Origin: Norana najaformis
Taxonomy: Eukaryota > Annelida > Clitellata > Crassiclitellata > Hormogastridae
Assembly: GCA_964023275.1 (NCBI GenBank)
Contig: OZ029929.1
Location: 3,723,844-3,787,843, forward strand
Direction: 5' to 3'
Length of the DNA: 64,000 nt
The translations under genes and the position numbers were made by a program. This document shows, piece after piece, positions 1 to 10,800 of this stretch (within the stretch, counting starts at the first letter, position 1; every line of letters starts with the position of its first letter). The notes beneath the pieces were generated by a model. The model saw only the letters and a list, made by a program, of their open reading frames with translations, searched no databases and had not been told where the DNA came from.

Positions 1-39
1 TGACTGAAGATTCAAGATAGTAAACAGGCATTGAGTTTC

Positions 40-760
40 AAATTTAATACAAGCCAGAGCACTTGATGCCAGTAAACGATTTGAGCTTAAAATAAATGTG
101 CAGAAAACCAAAACAATGACTATTGGGAAACAACACATGGGGCCAAGGGTGAAAATAGATAACGAAGAGCTGGAACAGGTTACAGAGTTCATGTACTTGG
201 GAGGATTAATAACAGAAGATGGACAACGTGCAAAAGATATAAAACGGAGGATTGGTCTGGCATCAGCAGTGTTCGGTAGATTGAGCAAAATGTGGAAAAC
301 ACACAGTATATCAACAAAGACCAAGATAAAACTGTACGAAGCACTTGTCATCCCGGTGTTGCTATATGGATCAGAGTGCTGGTGCATACGAAAGAAGGAT
401 GAAAGGAGGCTGCTAGTGGCGGATATGAGCTGACTAAGCAGAATACTAGGTAGAAGCAGAAGAGATAGGATTCACAACGAGGTGACCCGAGAAGAGCTAG
501 GACAGAGGAAGACATTGGTGGACAGGATAGAGAAAGAAGACTGACTTGGTTTGGGCATGTAACGAGGATGGACAATGGAAGATTACCAGCCAGGGCACTC
601 TATGGCCATGTGGAGGGAACACGGAGTTGAGGAAGACAGTTCAAGAAATGGATGGACAATGTGAGGGAAGATCTAGAAATCAAGGGATTGGATATGAGAA
701 CCGCCATCCACTCAATTAGGGATAGAGTAAAGTGGAGACATCTTGTTTAGACCTCATTGT
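40..760 (+). mobile_element. RTE-type LINE, 3' coding fragment (decayed)
   Basis: The plus strand reads as the C-terminal part of an endonuclease/reverse transcriptase polyprotein. It covers the end of the RT palm (KINVQKTKTMTIG), the conserved block with YLGGLITEDG and the LYGSECWC motif, and the tail region that in intact copies carries GRSRR and W-R-S-F near the stop. It is the same family as the complete element at 7850-11215, and nearly every block can be matched to residues about 820-1050 of that protein. The first 111 codons from 98 are open; after about 433 the frame is broken several times. The RT core and the endonuclease are absent, so this is a 5'-truncated, inactive copy. Confidence 0.85.
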
Positions 761-1363
761 CGACATATGCCTGATGGAAGAGAGAATAAGTTTTATCTTT
801 ATTGGCCCCGTGAAAGTGTTTATGCACCAGACCAAATTCGTGATATCATAGCTATAGCAAAATGGTCTGATGTCATAATAGTTGCTCATGGGCGACACTG
901 GGTTGGGTCGGTGCGAGGGTGGTCCCAGAGACACAGGGTCACAGCAGTTCTTTCATCCATGTCGATGATGTCATAAAGGTCCTGGACCAAGTAACTATCC
1001 ACTCTTTCAGGGCCTTCTAGTAGCAAGCCCTTGAGGAGACTGTCAGTCTGGTCCAGGTCTGTGTGTTAAAGACCGCCTCACTACACTCGGTGCATAGAGG
1101 CATGTGCGGATATGTCCCAGGTGGCAGGAGAGGATGATACGGCTCATCAGTAGCAGGCATTTATCAACAGCTTCTTGGAGAAGGAATGTCAGAATAGGGT
1201 CTAGTGTGCACATTGCTCTGAAATATGTTCAGCTTATTCTGTTTCGCAAATAATTCAAGTTTTCCATGCATCCCACTATGAGGCATGAAAAACTGGGGTA
1301 TATCATCATTAATAAAGAACATGTTAACTCCTGTGACTGTTTCTGTTTTTATCTGTATTGTAG
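761..1363 (+). other. Intergenic or intronic stretch, nothing recognised
   Basis: Beyond the end of the LINE fragment I see no coding pattern, repeat or RNA gene up to the candidate splice acceptor at 1363. Short open frames here have no recognisable protein features. Confidence 0.4.
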
Positions 1364-1456
1364 GCTCATCTAATTGATTTCTATAAGAATGATCCTGATT
1401 ACAAATTTGTTAGAGAAAAGTCTTGGAGTTCATCAGCTTACCTAAACAACTTGGAA
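1364..1456 (+). CDS. Candidate internal exon of an unidentified host gene
   Basis: A strong acceptor (a long T-rich tract ending in TATTGTAG) precedes 93 open bases, followed by a GTATGT donor at 1457. The 31-codon translation starts AHLIDFYKNDPDYK and ends SAYLNNLE; it has a plausible globular composition and a mix unlike the surrounding AT-rich noise. I do not recognise the family. The exon is phase 0 at both ends if read this way. It may belong to the same plus-strand gene as the possible last exon at 6543-6614, with LINE and repeat material in the intron between, but nothing links them directly. It could be a chance match of splice signals. Confidence 0.35.
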
Positions 1457-2053
1457 GTATGTGATGTTGTTTCTTATTTGGTATTACTGAGTTTAGCAAT
1501 TTTCAGTTAAGGCTTTCCGTATTAGTAGCCTTTGTTTTATTTACTATTTGCATTATGTAAAACCTATTATTGAATATTAAGTAAGGTCAGATTTGTAGTA
1601 AGCAATAATTTAAAAGCTAAATTACTACTTTAAGATTTTCTTCAGAGTACTGCAGTCTTTAAAAACATTACTGAGCCTACAGTGTTCCCTGCAGTGTTCT
1701 GCTAACAATTTTCAGATATGTGATATCACCTAACTTGTACTGTTTTTTATATTACAATCATTGATGGAGTGATATCATGGCTAATTGGATGATACAATGT
1801 TGAAACTCTATAAACCCTAAGGCTGTGCTTTGAAAACAGTAGGTTAAATGCTGCAACAATTTAGCCTGCAGTAATAGTACCTGTGTAGTCGCATTTTAAA
1901 TAAATTGCCTTTTTTCAATAATTAGGATCAATTACTCATGCAATAGGTAGTTTTTGTTTCACATCTCTTTCTACTTGTACTTGTTCTGTCACATGGATAT
2001 GCTTGAAAAAACACTTTAGTTTTATATCTTTTCCTCAGTTGATCAATTGATAG
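1457..2053 (+). other. AT-rich non-coding stretch
   Basis: No coding pattern or repeat was recognised; it would be intron if the exon at 1364-1456 is real. Confidence 0.4.
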
Positions 2054-2450
2054 CTAGTGGTTAAAGATGCTGTGTGGTAGGCTATTCCAGACGGATGGTC
2101 CAGCAACTGTGAAACTCCAAGAAATGTACTGTCTAGTCCTTTTTGCTGAAATTAAAAGGTTGAGTGAGTTGCCGGGTGCAAGAACACCAGTTGTAAGAAG
2201 AAGAAATAGATGAAGATAATTCAGTGAGATAGTCGTAATCGTATTATAATCGTAATTCCAAGATAAATAACTGACAAATATAGGAAGGCTGGGAAGATTG
2301 AAGTGTGCTGTAGGTAAGTGATAGGACTTTGTACTCAATTTGTTCAGGTTTTTTAAGCCTATGTAGTGATTTAAGAACAGGAGTTATGTGATGGTGTTTG
2401 GGGTTTTTTGGTGACAGCACGAGCAAGAGCAGTCTGAGGGCAAGTGGCAA
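2054..2450 (-). mobile_element. CR1/L2-type LINE, 3' end relic
   Basis: On the minus strand two overlapping frames give the typical C-terminal blocks of CR1/L2 elements: HHITPVLKSLHRLK (compare the usual H-I-x-P-V-L-x-x-L-H-W-L-P) and then TVAGPSVWNSLP (compare the usual F-S-V-A-G-P-x-L-W-N-S-L-P). The reading frame is shifted between the two. Only the last ~130 residues of the protein are represented, so it is a heavily 5'-truncated dead copy. It belongs to the same broad group as the longer copy at 26765-28230. Confidence 0.75.
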
Positions 2451-2899
2451 AGGAAGTTGTAGACGATCTTGTAGCTGATGGGAGCCATTGGAGAGTTGAT
2501 GCAGAGTTGATGGTCTCTCACTCCAGTTTCGTGCATACGACTCCCAGCCTCAAACACATATTTGTCATGCAGTACAACTTACAGAGTTATTTCTTGTACT
2601 GGGACTCTGTTTTGGTAATTCTTGACCAAAACAGTTAATCAGTTTGGAAGATAGGATATCGCTATGGGACCTGACCCTGCACTTCAGTCAGTTCTCTGAA
2701 CTGTGTGTTGTGACAAGCATATTTGAAGTCAGTGTCAAATGTGGCGACTCCTATTCTGCCTGGGTAACCTGATCCGGACTGTGGTGTATTGGTTATTCTC
2801 ATGGTCTGATTTAACCTCTTTTATCTGGTCACATTTAGGTGTGGTTCTCTTAGTCCTCACCTAGAAACACTTAGCCGCTGCATCTTCTGCCATCTGAAT
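2451..2899. other. Nothing recognised
   Basis: No convincing coding or structural feature was seen between the LINE relic and the tandem array. Confidence 0.35.
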
Positions 2900-3760
2900 T
2901 TCACCAGAGTAATTTTTTCATTTTATCCCTGAGTTTTGCACGACCTCTTATCTTCCCACTATCGGAAATCAGTCCTTCTCATGACCTTGCAACAGGGTGG
3001 GACCATACCCTGAAATTGGATCCTTTTGACCCGGTTTCTGATTGCACAGCAAAAGCTAGAGTTGTGACTTTCCCCGCAGCGCACTGACCAGTTTCATTGG
3101 ACAGACTTGTTTCCTTCACAGCAACTGACTATAGCATTGGGGTAAATTCTATGGCATTACCCCTTTCTTTCATACAGACCTGTGTATTCGCTTCACACTA
3201 CAGAGACTCAGGCCGATGACACGCTTCATAGTAAACTAACTCTTGGTGTTGTGAATGTGTCATTTTCCAAGTTTGGAAACTTCTAGTTATCCTCTTGCTA
3301 CACTGGGTGCAGATCGAATCAATGCTGATCTTCGAATCAGGCGAGGGAAGGTTGAGGTGTGATTTATCTGGGAGCACACAGACCACTTTCTAGAATGGCA
3401 CCAGCGGGGTAAGCTTTTGTAAAGTCACCCCCTTGTTTCACACAAACCTGTTTAACGTGTCCTTCCCCGAGATTCTCTCAACCTCTCTGACTCTCGGGAA
3501 CACACCGACCAATATTTCAAATGGCACCAGTGGGTTAAGTTTCCATGGCATTACCCCTTGTTTTTCATAGCCAAATTTATTTCCTTTTTAATTTATCACA
3601 CCTGGAACTTTCCCGAGTTCCACACAACATCTTTATCTTCTCACTATCAGGACTTGACTGTCTCGTGTTCTTGCAACATGGTGGGCCCAAACCCTGTCGG
3701 ATCAGTGGAGCCAGCTGCGTAACTGTTTCGGCTGTGACTCAGGAGCACACTGATTAGCCT
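2900..3760. repeat. Diverged tandem array, about three irregular units
   Basis: The same block order recurs. One recurring block is a G-rich piece followed by a run like ATGGCATTACCCC and then a T-rich run (near 3143, 3408 and 3536). Another is a piece like ACACACCGACCA followed by a short run ending in ATGGCACC (near 3375 and 3505). A third, longer block includes TATCTTC, CACTATC and CTTGCAACA (near 2950 and 3635). Units are of unequal length and clearly diverged. There is no coding potential. It could be an old satellite or the internal repeats of an unrecognised element. Confidence 0.5.
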
Positions 3761-4656
3761 TTTGCCCAGATGAATGTATGTTTTGTAATTTGCCCCAAGT
3801 ACAGGCTTTGACTTGCTATGTCACCCAGCACATGAATGTACTGTATATATCACTGATCAAATAATATCAAGTTGTCGTCTCTTGTCTACATGCAGAGTAC
3901 ATGCGCTGCTGGTCTAGGCCTGGAGCAATGCATGGTGTGGAACCCCCCAGTCATTCAGTCGTGGGGAAGCCCTTAATGCTAATGACTTAATGCTAAGATC
4001 AATTTTGATCGAGCATTGGCAATTATTAGACAGTGGGAAGCAATGTTGGAATGAAGTAATGACTTAATTATATTAAATTGAAGTAAAACATAAATGGTAA
4101 AAATACTAGAAAAAAGTTAAAGCAAAAGGAACAACTTAAATATCAAAGTACTATATAACTCCTGCGATGCTTAACTAAAATTCATTATTATGCATAAAAC
4201 CTACATTTATGACCTTATGGCTGGACTGATTTGCTCTGCTCTGAATTTTTTAACATCACTTGTTCTGAATTACTCAGATCTGCTTTTAAAATGCATTAAA
4301 ATTTCTTGTTCTGTTTTCCCAGGTTTTCTCCTAATAAAATCAAACTACTTCTTTTGAACTGTCTTTTGAACTTGTTCGTAAAAGGAACTAAATTTGATTT
4401 CTCTTGATGGATCAGATTTTCTCTAGTCTTTGAGTTTCTCAGATTAGGTCGTAAAGGAAATAAAACTCAATTAATTAGACAGTGTCTAAAATGCTCCAAT
4501 ATCAGTTAATCTAAACAGATCAGATTTGCTTATAAAAACCCTTGCTATGAAGTGCATTGAAGCTTGTGTGCTTGGAAACAATCCTTACTATAAAAACAAG
4601 TCACTTGCACGAACCTGCTTTGATTTTTGTCCTAAGCAGAACTAAAATTAGTTGTT
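3761..4656. other. Non-coding; weak diverged repeats
   Basis: Most of this stretch is AT-rich and unremarkable. From about 4250 onward, phrases such as TTGTTCTGAATT, CTCAGATC/CTCAGATT and AATGCATT recur at irregular spacing (4257-4300, 4395-4450, 4515-4560, 4648-4690). This suggests another decayed tandem array just before the SINE. Confidence 0.35.
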
Positions 4657-4850
4657 CTGAATTCTCAGATTTTTCTTCGGTAATGCATTTGGTCATTGAT
4701 CATGTGGTTGTAGGTTCGACCTTGTGTAAGGACCCAGGGCATGTTGTTTGCACAAACCGTGCCTCTGTCTCCAAGCAGTATAATTTGATACCAGCATGAG
4801 CTGGGAAGTAAACGGCAAGTTCTGCAATGCACTGGCCCAGTGTCCATGAT
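4657..4850 (+). mobile_element. tRNA-derived SINE with V/Nin-DC-like central block
   Basis: A B-box-like sequence (GTAGGTTCGACCTT) lies at about 4709-4722, with the degraded tRNA head upstream. It is followed by a block that includes GTGCCTCTGTCTCC and GATACCAGCATGAGCTGGGA. The latter resembles, from memory, the conserved central domain shared by V-type/Nin-DC SINEs of many animals. The 3' boundary is uncertain, and no poly-A or LINE-like tail was recognised with confidence. Confidence 0.55.
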
Positions 4851-5224
4851 GTTGGGATTCTTCCATTTCTGGCTCAAAGACCAAGAAAAGGAGATGAGCG
4901 CCCCCCTTGTGGGATATGGGATACTTAATTTTTTTTGCTGGCAATGTCATGCTAAGTGAGACTGATAGGCTAGGTGAAATATTTGGGTCAGTGTTGATAT
5001 CCAGTAGGACAATCCTGGGCCCCAGGGAAACAGCCTGTTGGAAACACGAATTGGAAAAGATATGGTTTTTGTCATGATCTGAAAGCCAAGCGAACTTCCT
5101 AATGTGTACATATTCTTGTATTTGGATGTTTATTAGAGGCACTTTTAGGAACCTCTAAACAGCTGTATGGATACACAAGTGTCAGAAATAAGTTCAGAAT
5201 TAAGGCCAGCAACCCTAAATGTTA

Positions 5225-6430
5225 ACACACTGTAACACATTTGTACAGCTATCAGTTTGGCTTTTTTGCTGATCTGTAATTAATCGCCAACATGCGGTGG
5301 ATAATGGAGAGACAAAAGGAGTATGGACAAAAATTATACATATGCTTCATTGACTATAGTAAGGCATTCGATTGCATTGATCATGAGTTGATGTGGAAAA
5401 CCTTAATAGAAATGGGAATACCAAGGCACTTGATACAACTTCTCAAGGGATTGTACGAAGAACAGATTGTGGTAATAAGAACTGAATTTGGAGATACTGA
5501 AAGAATCAAAATAAAGAAAGGAGTGAGGCAGGGATGCATTCTGTCCCCATTCCTATTTAACCTATATGCAGAAAGGATAATGAGGATGGCGGAAATGGAT
5601 GGAGCAAAAGAGGGAGTAAAGATAGCGGGAAGAACACTGAATAATCTGAGATACGCAGATGACACAACACTATTAGCAGGTAAAAAAACAGATCTGGTAG
5701 AACTGATAAGAAGGCTGAAGAGAGAGAGCGAGAAAGCAGGACTATACTTCAATATAAAGAAAACGAAGATCATGACAACAGCTGAGGAGGGCAGTTTTAT
5801 GGTGGATGGAGAGGAATTAGAGACGGTAACAAGCTTTACATTCTTGGGATCAGTAGTAGAAAGAGAAGGAAAGTGCGATATGGAAATAAACCGAAGGGTG
5901 GCGATTGGAAAAGCCGCAATGAATGGACTAGAAAGAATATGGAAAGACAAACATGTGAGCACAGACACGAAAAAAAGATTGGTGAGTGCCTTGATTATAC
6001 CAACAGTAACATACGGCAGTGAGACGTGGACAATGACCAAGAAAATAGAGAAAAAAATCAATGCTTGTGAAATGTGGATATGGAGGAAGATGCTGAGAAC
6101 ATCACGGACGGAGAAAAGGACTAATGAATGGATACGCAGGGCGATTGGAATTGAGCAAGATGAGACGTTACAACAAACAGTGCTAAAATCAAAGCTGAGG
6201 TTCTTTGGACATGTTATGAGATCAGATGGATTGGAAAAAGAAATGATGCTGGCTTGTGGAGAGGGAAAGAGAAAACAAGGGAGACCAAGGAAAAAATGGA
6301 TGGACAAGATACACGAAGCAACTGGAATGAACTTGGCACAACTAAGGGACGCGACATTGGAAAGAAAGAAATGGAGAAGATTGATCATGACGGTCGCTAG
6401 AGCTCAAAGAGCTGACAGCACAAGGTGACA
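5225..6430 (+). mobile_element. RTE/BovB-like LINE, 5'-truncated, long open frame
   Basis: An open frame of 378 codons (5292-6428) carries the second half of an RTE-clade reverse transcriptase. It includes CFIDYSKAFDCIDH (the first catalytic Asp block), KKGVRQGCILSPFLFN, the active-site block LRYADDTTLLAG, and then the C-terminal RTE blocks YGSETWTM and GRPRKKWMD. The frame ends in RADSTR, as in BovB-type elements. The endonuclease and the first RT blocks are missing. A few codons upstream of the first Met (from about 5225) still look like the family but contain a stop. This is a different RTE lineage from the element at 7850-11215. It is a truncated, non-autonomous copy, but the coding part is well kept, which suggests a fairly recent insertion. 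Confidence 0.9.
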
Positions 6431-6542
6431 AGGTGAATTACTGTGCTGATGATTTGATAGGTTGGGCATACAAAGTTTTAATTATAATATTCATAAAAAT
6501 ATCCTCTGAAACATAGTTGATTATGTTTTTACTTTTTTGTAG

Positions 6543-6614
6543 AGTGTTCTTGCAAGACATTGTCCTAATGGTCTTCTGGACAAACACCTTTCAGAAATAC
6601 TGAAAACGACTTGA
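6543..6614 (+). CDS. Possible terminal exon of a host gene
   Basis: A good acceptor (T-rich run ending in TTTTTTGTAG) is followed by an open frame of 23 codons starting SVLARHCPNGLLDK and ending KTT at a TGA stop at 6612-6614. I do not recognise the protein. It could be the last exon of the plus-strand gene hinted at by 1364-1456, but the support is only the splice acceptor and a sensible short translation. Confidence 0.2.
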   Translation, partial: SVLARHCPNGLLDKHLSEILKTT

Positions 6615-7790
6615 AAATCATGATGAAACAAGTAGAGGCTGTAGGACAATATGAATTTTGTGTCATATTTATTAACTTTAGTGAAGTCAGAATATGAGGA
6701 ACTGTCTAAATTCACAAAAACATCATAATAAAAATCTAGATAAGTGGAGTATTTACAGGGGGCATTGTGCCATGCCTCGTAGATGGATATTGAAAATTCT
6801 GTTGGGACAAAACCTACCCCTTTATTACCTCTTTGATTACTTAATTCTGTTTACATTTATGCAATGCAATTCAGTGTAAACTTTAAACATTATGAATTGC
6901 CAGAATTAGTTTTCCCATTGGAAGGCATTTTTGGATGATCCAGCATTCATATGATGAGTCAGCAGGTTTTGGAAAACTCAGGATTGCATAAATAATAAGC
7001 ATCTATTGTGTGATTGCATGCATACACCATGCATACTGATGAATCAGTGGGTTGAGCTCGCTGCCTTGCTGAGGCATCAGTGCGGGTGACTGTGATCGTT
7101 GGGCAGTGCTGGAGTTGTTGTGATATCAGCCAGCTTGCATTTTATCACGTGGGTACTCACACTGGAAAACGTAGTGTTTAAGCAGTATTTGACAGTCTGT
7201 TGTGTACACACTTGATTGTTTGAACTACAAATGTCATTGAATATTGCTGATGATAGCAGTTTGTAGATTCATGCTTTTAGAAGTTATATTGTTGGCCCCA
7301 GAAAACCTTTAGTGATTTAACTGTTGATTTAATTAATTATACAAAGGAAATTATAAAAAACTTGGTGTCTTTTCTCAAGTTAATGTTAAGCTAAAGAAAA
7401 TCCAGTAAGTCCATAATTTGAGGTTCAGTTCGCAAGTTCAGAAGGTTGCTGACATGCACTAGTGGCAGCGGTGGTATTACATGTACATATATCTCCAGCA
7501 CACAGAGACTGGCAAGCAAAGGATCAACAGAAGCATCGGACATTGTATTGATGATTTCAAACAACAATGCAAGAGGGTGATTGAAGGACTGAGGTTCGGA
7601 ATTGGCACGCATCTATGGTGGTTTCTGGCAGTCAGTTTTTTTTAAAGAATACAAGTTTGGTCAGAGATTGTTGATTTGTTTTGGAGTCATCGGAAGATCC
7701 TGTCGTTGAGAACAAGGCAGGCGTTCTTGAAGGAAGTCAACATCAAGTTGTGCAGCCAGAGAAGAGGAGATCTGCATGGAAGAACAGAAG
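6615..7790. other. Nothing recognised
   Basis: No coding pattern, RNA gene or repeat family was recognised between the possible exon and the tail of the full-length LINE. Confidence 0.4.
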
Positions 7791-7843
7791 ACAAGTTACA
7801 TTTATGCAAGTTACATTTGTGCAAGTTACAAGTTACATATATA
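7791..7843 (-). repeat. Short tandem tail of the full-length LINE
   Basis: The motif CAAGTTACATTT recurs about every 15 bases, with variation, just beyond the 3' end of the minus-strand LINE. It is either the element's own repeated 3' tail or the target site. Confidence 0.5.
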
Positions 7844-7849
7844 CACACA

Positions 7850-10800
7850 CTGTTCTTCTTCTGTCTTCTCTTCCGCCATTCATGGCGATGAGGCCTTTAT
7901 GAAACTTCTCCAAACTTCTCTATTCCTGATTGTTTCTCTAACTCCAATCAAGCTTGTGCCTCTTTCTCTCAGATCTTCCTTGATATTATCTATCCAGGTC
8001 TTTCGTTGTCTTCCTCTGCTTCTCTTTCCTTCTATGTGTCCGTGTAATGCAGCATTTGGTAGTCTTCGCTGCGTCATTCTGAATACGTGCCCAAACCATC
8101 TGAGTCTTCTCTTTGCGATTTTTTCTACTATTGTTTCATCAGCTCCTAGTTCTTCTTGTGTTTTTTCATTTCTGATCTTTTCTCTTCTGCTTCTGCCTAT
8201 TATTCTTCTTAGCCAGCCCATCTCTGCCACCAATAGTCTCCGTTCGTCTTCTTTTCTCAAGCACCAGCACTCTGATCCGTATAGTAATATCGGTTCTACT
8301 AAGGTATGATAGAGCTTCGTCTTTGTTCTGATGGATATGTTTTTTGTCTTCCACATTTTTCCCAGTTTTCCGAATGCTGCGCACGCCAGTCCAATTCTTC
8401 GTTTGATGTCTTCTTCACATTTTCCGTCTTCTGTTATTAGTCCTCCAAGATAGACGAATCTGGTAACTTGCTCTAATATTCCTTTTTCTATTCTTATCTG
8501 TAGATCCTCGTGGTGCTTTCCAATTACCATTGTTTTTGTTTTTTCCACATTGATTTTAAGGCCCATTCTCTTGCTGTTGTTATCTACCCTGTCTGTTATA
8601 TCCTGTAGTTTCTCTTGTGTGTCAGCTATTAGGTCTATGTCATCTGCGAAGCGGAGGTTGCTTAGTGGTCGTCCATTTAGGTTTATCCCGTGGTCTTCTT
8701 CTTTCTTGGCAAGTCTCATCACTATTTCCAGTAACATATTGAACAGATCCGATGACATTCCACATCCTTGTCTTACCCCTACTTTTATCGTGAACCATTC
8801 CGTTAGTTCTCCCTCTACTCTTACTGCGCTTTTCGATTTGCCGTATATATCCTCTATCAACATCACCAACTCCTCTGGTACTCCACAGTGTCTCAGTACT
8901 TTCCATAGACCTTCTTGCCACACGCTGTCAAACGCCTGCTTGTAGTCAATAAAGTTGTTATACAGTGTTCTGTTCATTTCGACGTACTTTTCTGACAGTT
9001 GTCTGATTACAAATATCTGGTCCATTGTTCCTCGTTCTTTCCTGAATCCTGCTTGTTCCTCGCTCATCGCTGCTTCTGCATACCTCTTTAATCTTCTTTG
9101 TAATACTCCAGTGTAGACCTTTCCCGGTATGCTCAAAAGGCTGATTGCTCTGTAGTTGCTGCATTCTGTCTGGTCTCCTTTTTTGTATATTGGTACTATT
9201 ATAGCTTTGCACCAGTCCTTGGGGCATTCCTTGTCGTGATAAATTTTATTGCACAGTTTATGTAGCATCTCTACCGAACAACTCCCTCCTGCCTGGATCA
9301 TTTCTGCTGTGATGTTGTCCTCGCCTGGTGCTTTTTTCTTTTTTAGCCTATTAACTGTTGTTTCTACCTCCGCCTTCAGTATGTCCAGCATTTGTTCTTG
9401 GCTGTTGTTTTCTGGTAGCTCTTCAAGCACTGTTCTGTCCACTGGGTTCTCACTGTTATATAACTCTTCATAATGTTGTTTCCATCTCTGCTTGATCTCT
9501 GCTTTGTCTTCCAGCAGCCTTCCTTCCTTGTTTTTTACTGTGGCCAGTTTTACGTTGGGTGATCCGCATATTTCCCTTGCTACTTGAAATAGCTTTCCCG
9601 TGTTTAGTGCTCCTGGTGTGCTCTCCAGTTCTTGACATTTTTCGATGATCCATTCTTCTTTACATCTTTTCGCCTTTTTTCTGATTTCTTTCGTAATTTC
9701 TTTATACCTTTCCATGTTTGTCTCGCTGTGTGTTTTTGTCTTTCTCATGTCTCTTCTTTTGTCGCTCAATTCTAGTACTGCTCTGGTGATCCATGGTTTT
9801 TTCTTTTTCCTTTTTTCATGTCCCAGTACTTGCTGTGCCGTCTCAGTATATATGCTCTTTATTTCTGTCCACGTCTCTTCCACTGTGTTCATGCCTCTTC
9901 CCTTGCTCTGTCTCCATCTGTTCTCCAGTTGTGATCTGAATTGGTTTCTGGTTACATCATCCTTCAGTTTCTCCATGTCGTATCTTCTGTTTGTTCCTCC
10001 TCTGTCCATTTTTCTTAGTTTTATTCTGATTTCTGCTAGTACTAGTCTATGATCGGATGCAATGTCTGGTCCTGCAAATGTGCGACATTTTGTCACTGCA
10101 CTTTTCCATCTGTTGTTTACCATGATGAAATCTATCATGTTTTTTGTCTTGTGATCTGGTGACTCCCAGGTCCATTTTCTGCTATCCTTCTTCTGAAAGA
10201 ACACTGTGTTCATTATTCGCAGGTCGTTGTTTAGGCAAAAGTTTAACAATCTCTCTCCTCTCTCGTTTTCTTCTCCATATCCGTGCTTTCCTAGCGCTCC
10301 TCTCCATGTTTTCCAATCTCTCCCCACCTTGGCATTGAAGTCTCCCATTACGATAATTACGTCTTGACTCGATATTCCCTGCATCGTTTGTTGTAGCGTC
10401 TCATAAAATTCGTTTATTTCTTGGTCTGTCGCACTGCTTGTTGGTGCATACGCTTGCACTATTGTGGTCTTGCCGCATTTTGTACGAAATCTTGCCTTCA
10501 TTATTCTTGGTCCGATCGTTCTGTACCCAATGAGGGCTTTTGATGCCTCTTCTCTCAGGACCAGCGCCACTCCCTGTTGGTGTCCTCCATCTTTCCTTCC
10601 TGAGTATATTATCTTGTATCCTTCTTTGTTGATTTCACCCTCTCCCGGCCATCTCACCTCTGCCAGTCCCATCACGCTCCACCTGATTCTTTTCAGTTGG
10701 TGTAGAAGCACATCTAGCTGTCCTGCTGCATACAGAGTCCTGACGTTCCAGGTTCCAATGCATACTTCCTCTTTTCCATTGAACAGGTGCTCCTCGCGCC

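Noticed and set aside
5381-6388. 335-codon open frame on the minus strand opposite the BovB-like LINE
   Set aside because: It is the antisense shadow of the well-supported RT frame; its hydrophobic composition comes from reading the coding strand backwards.
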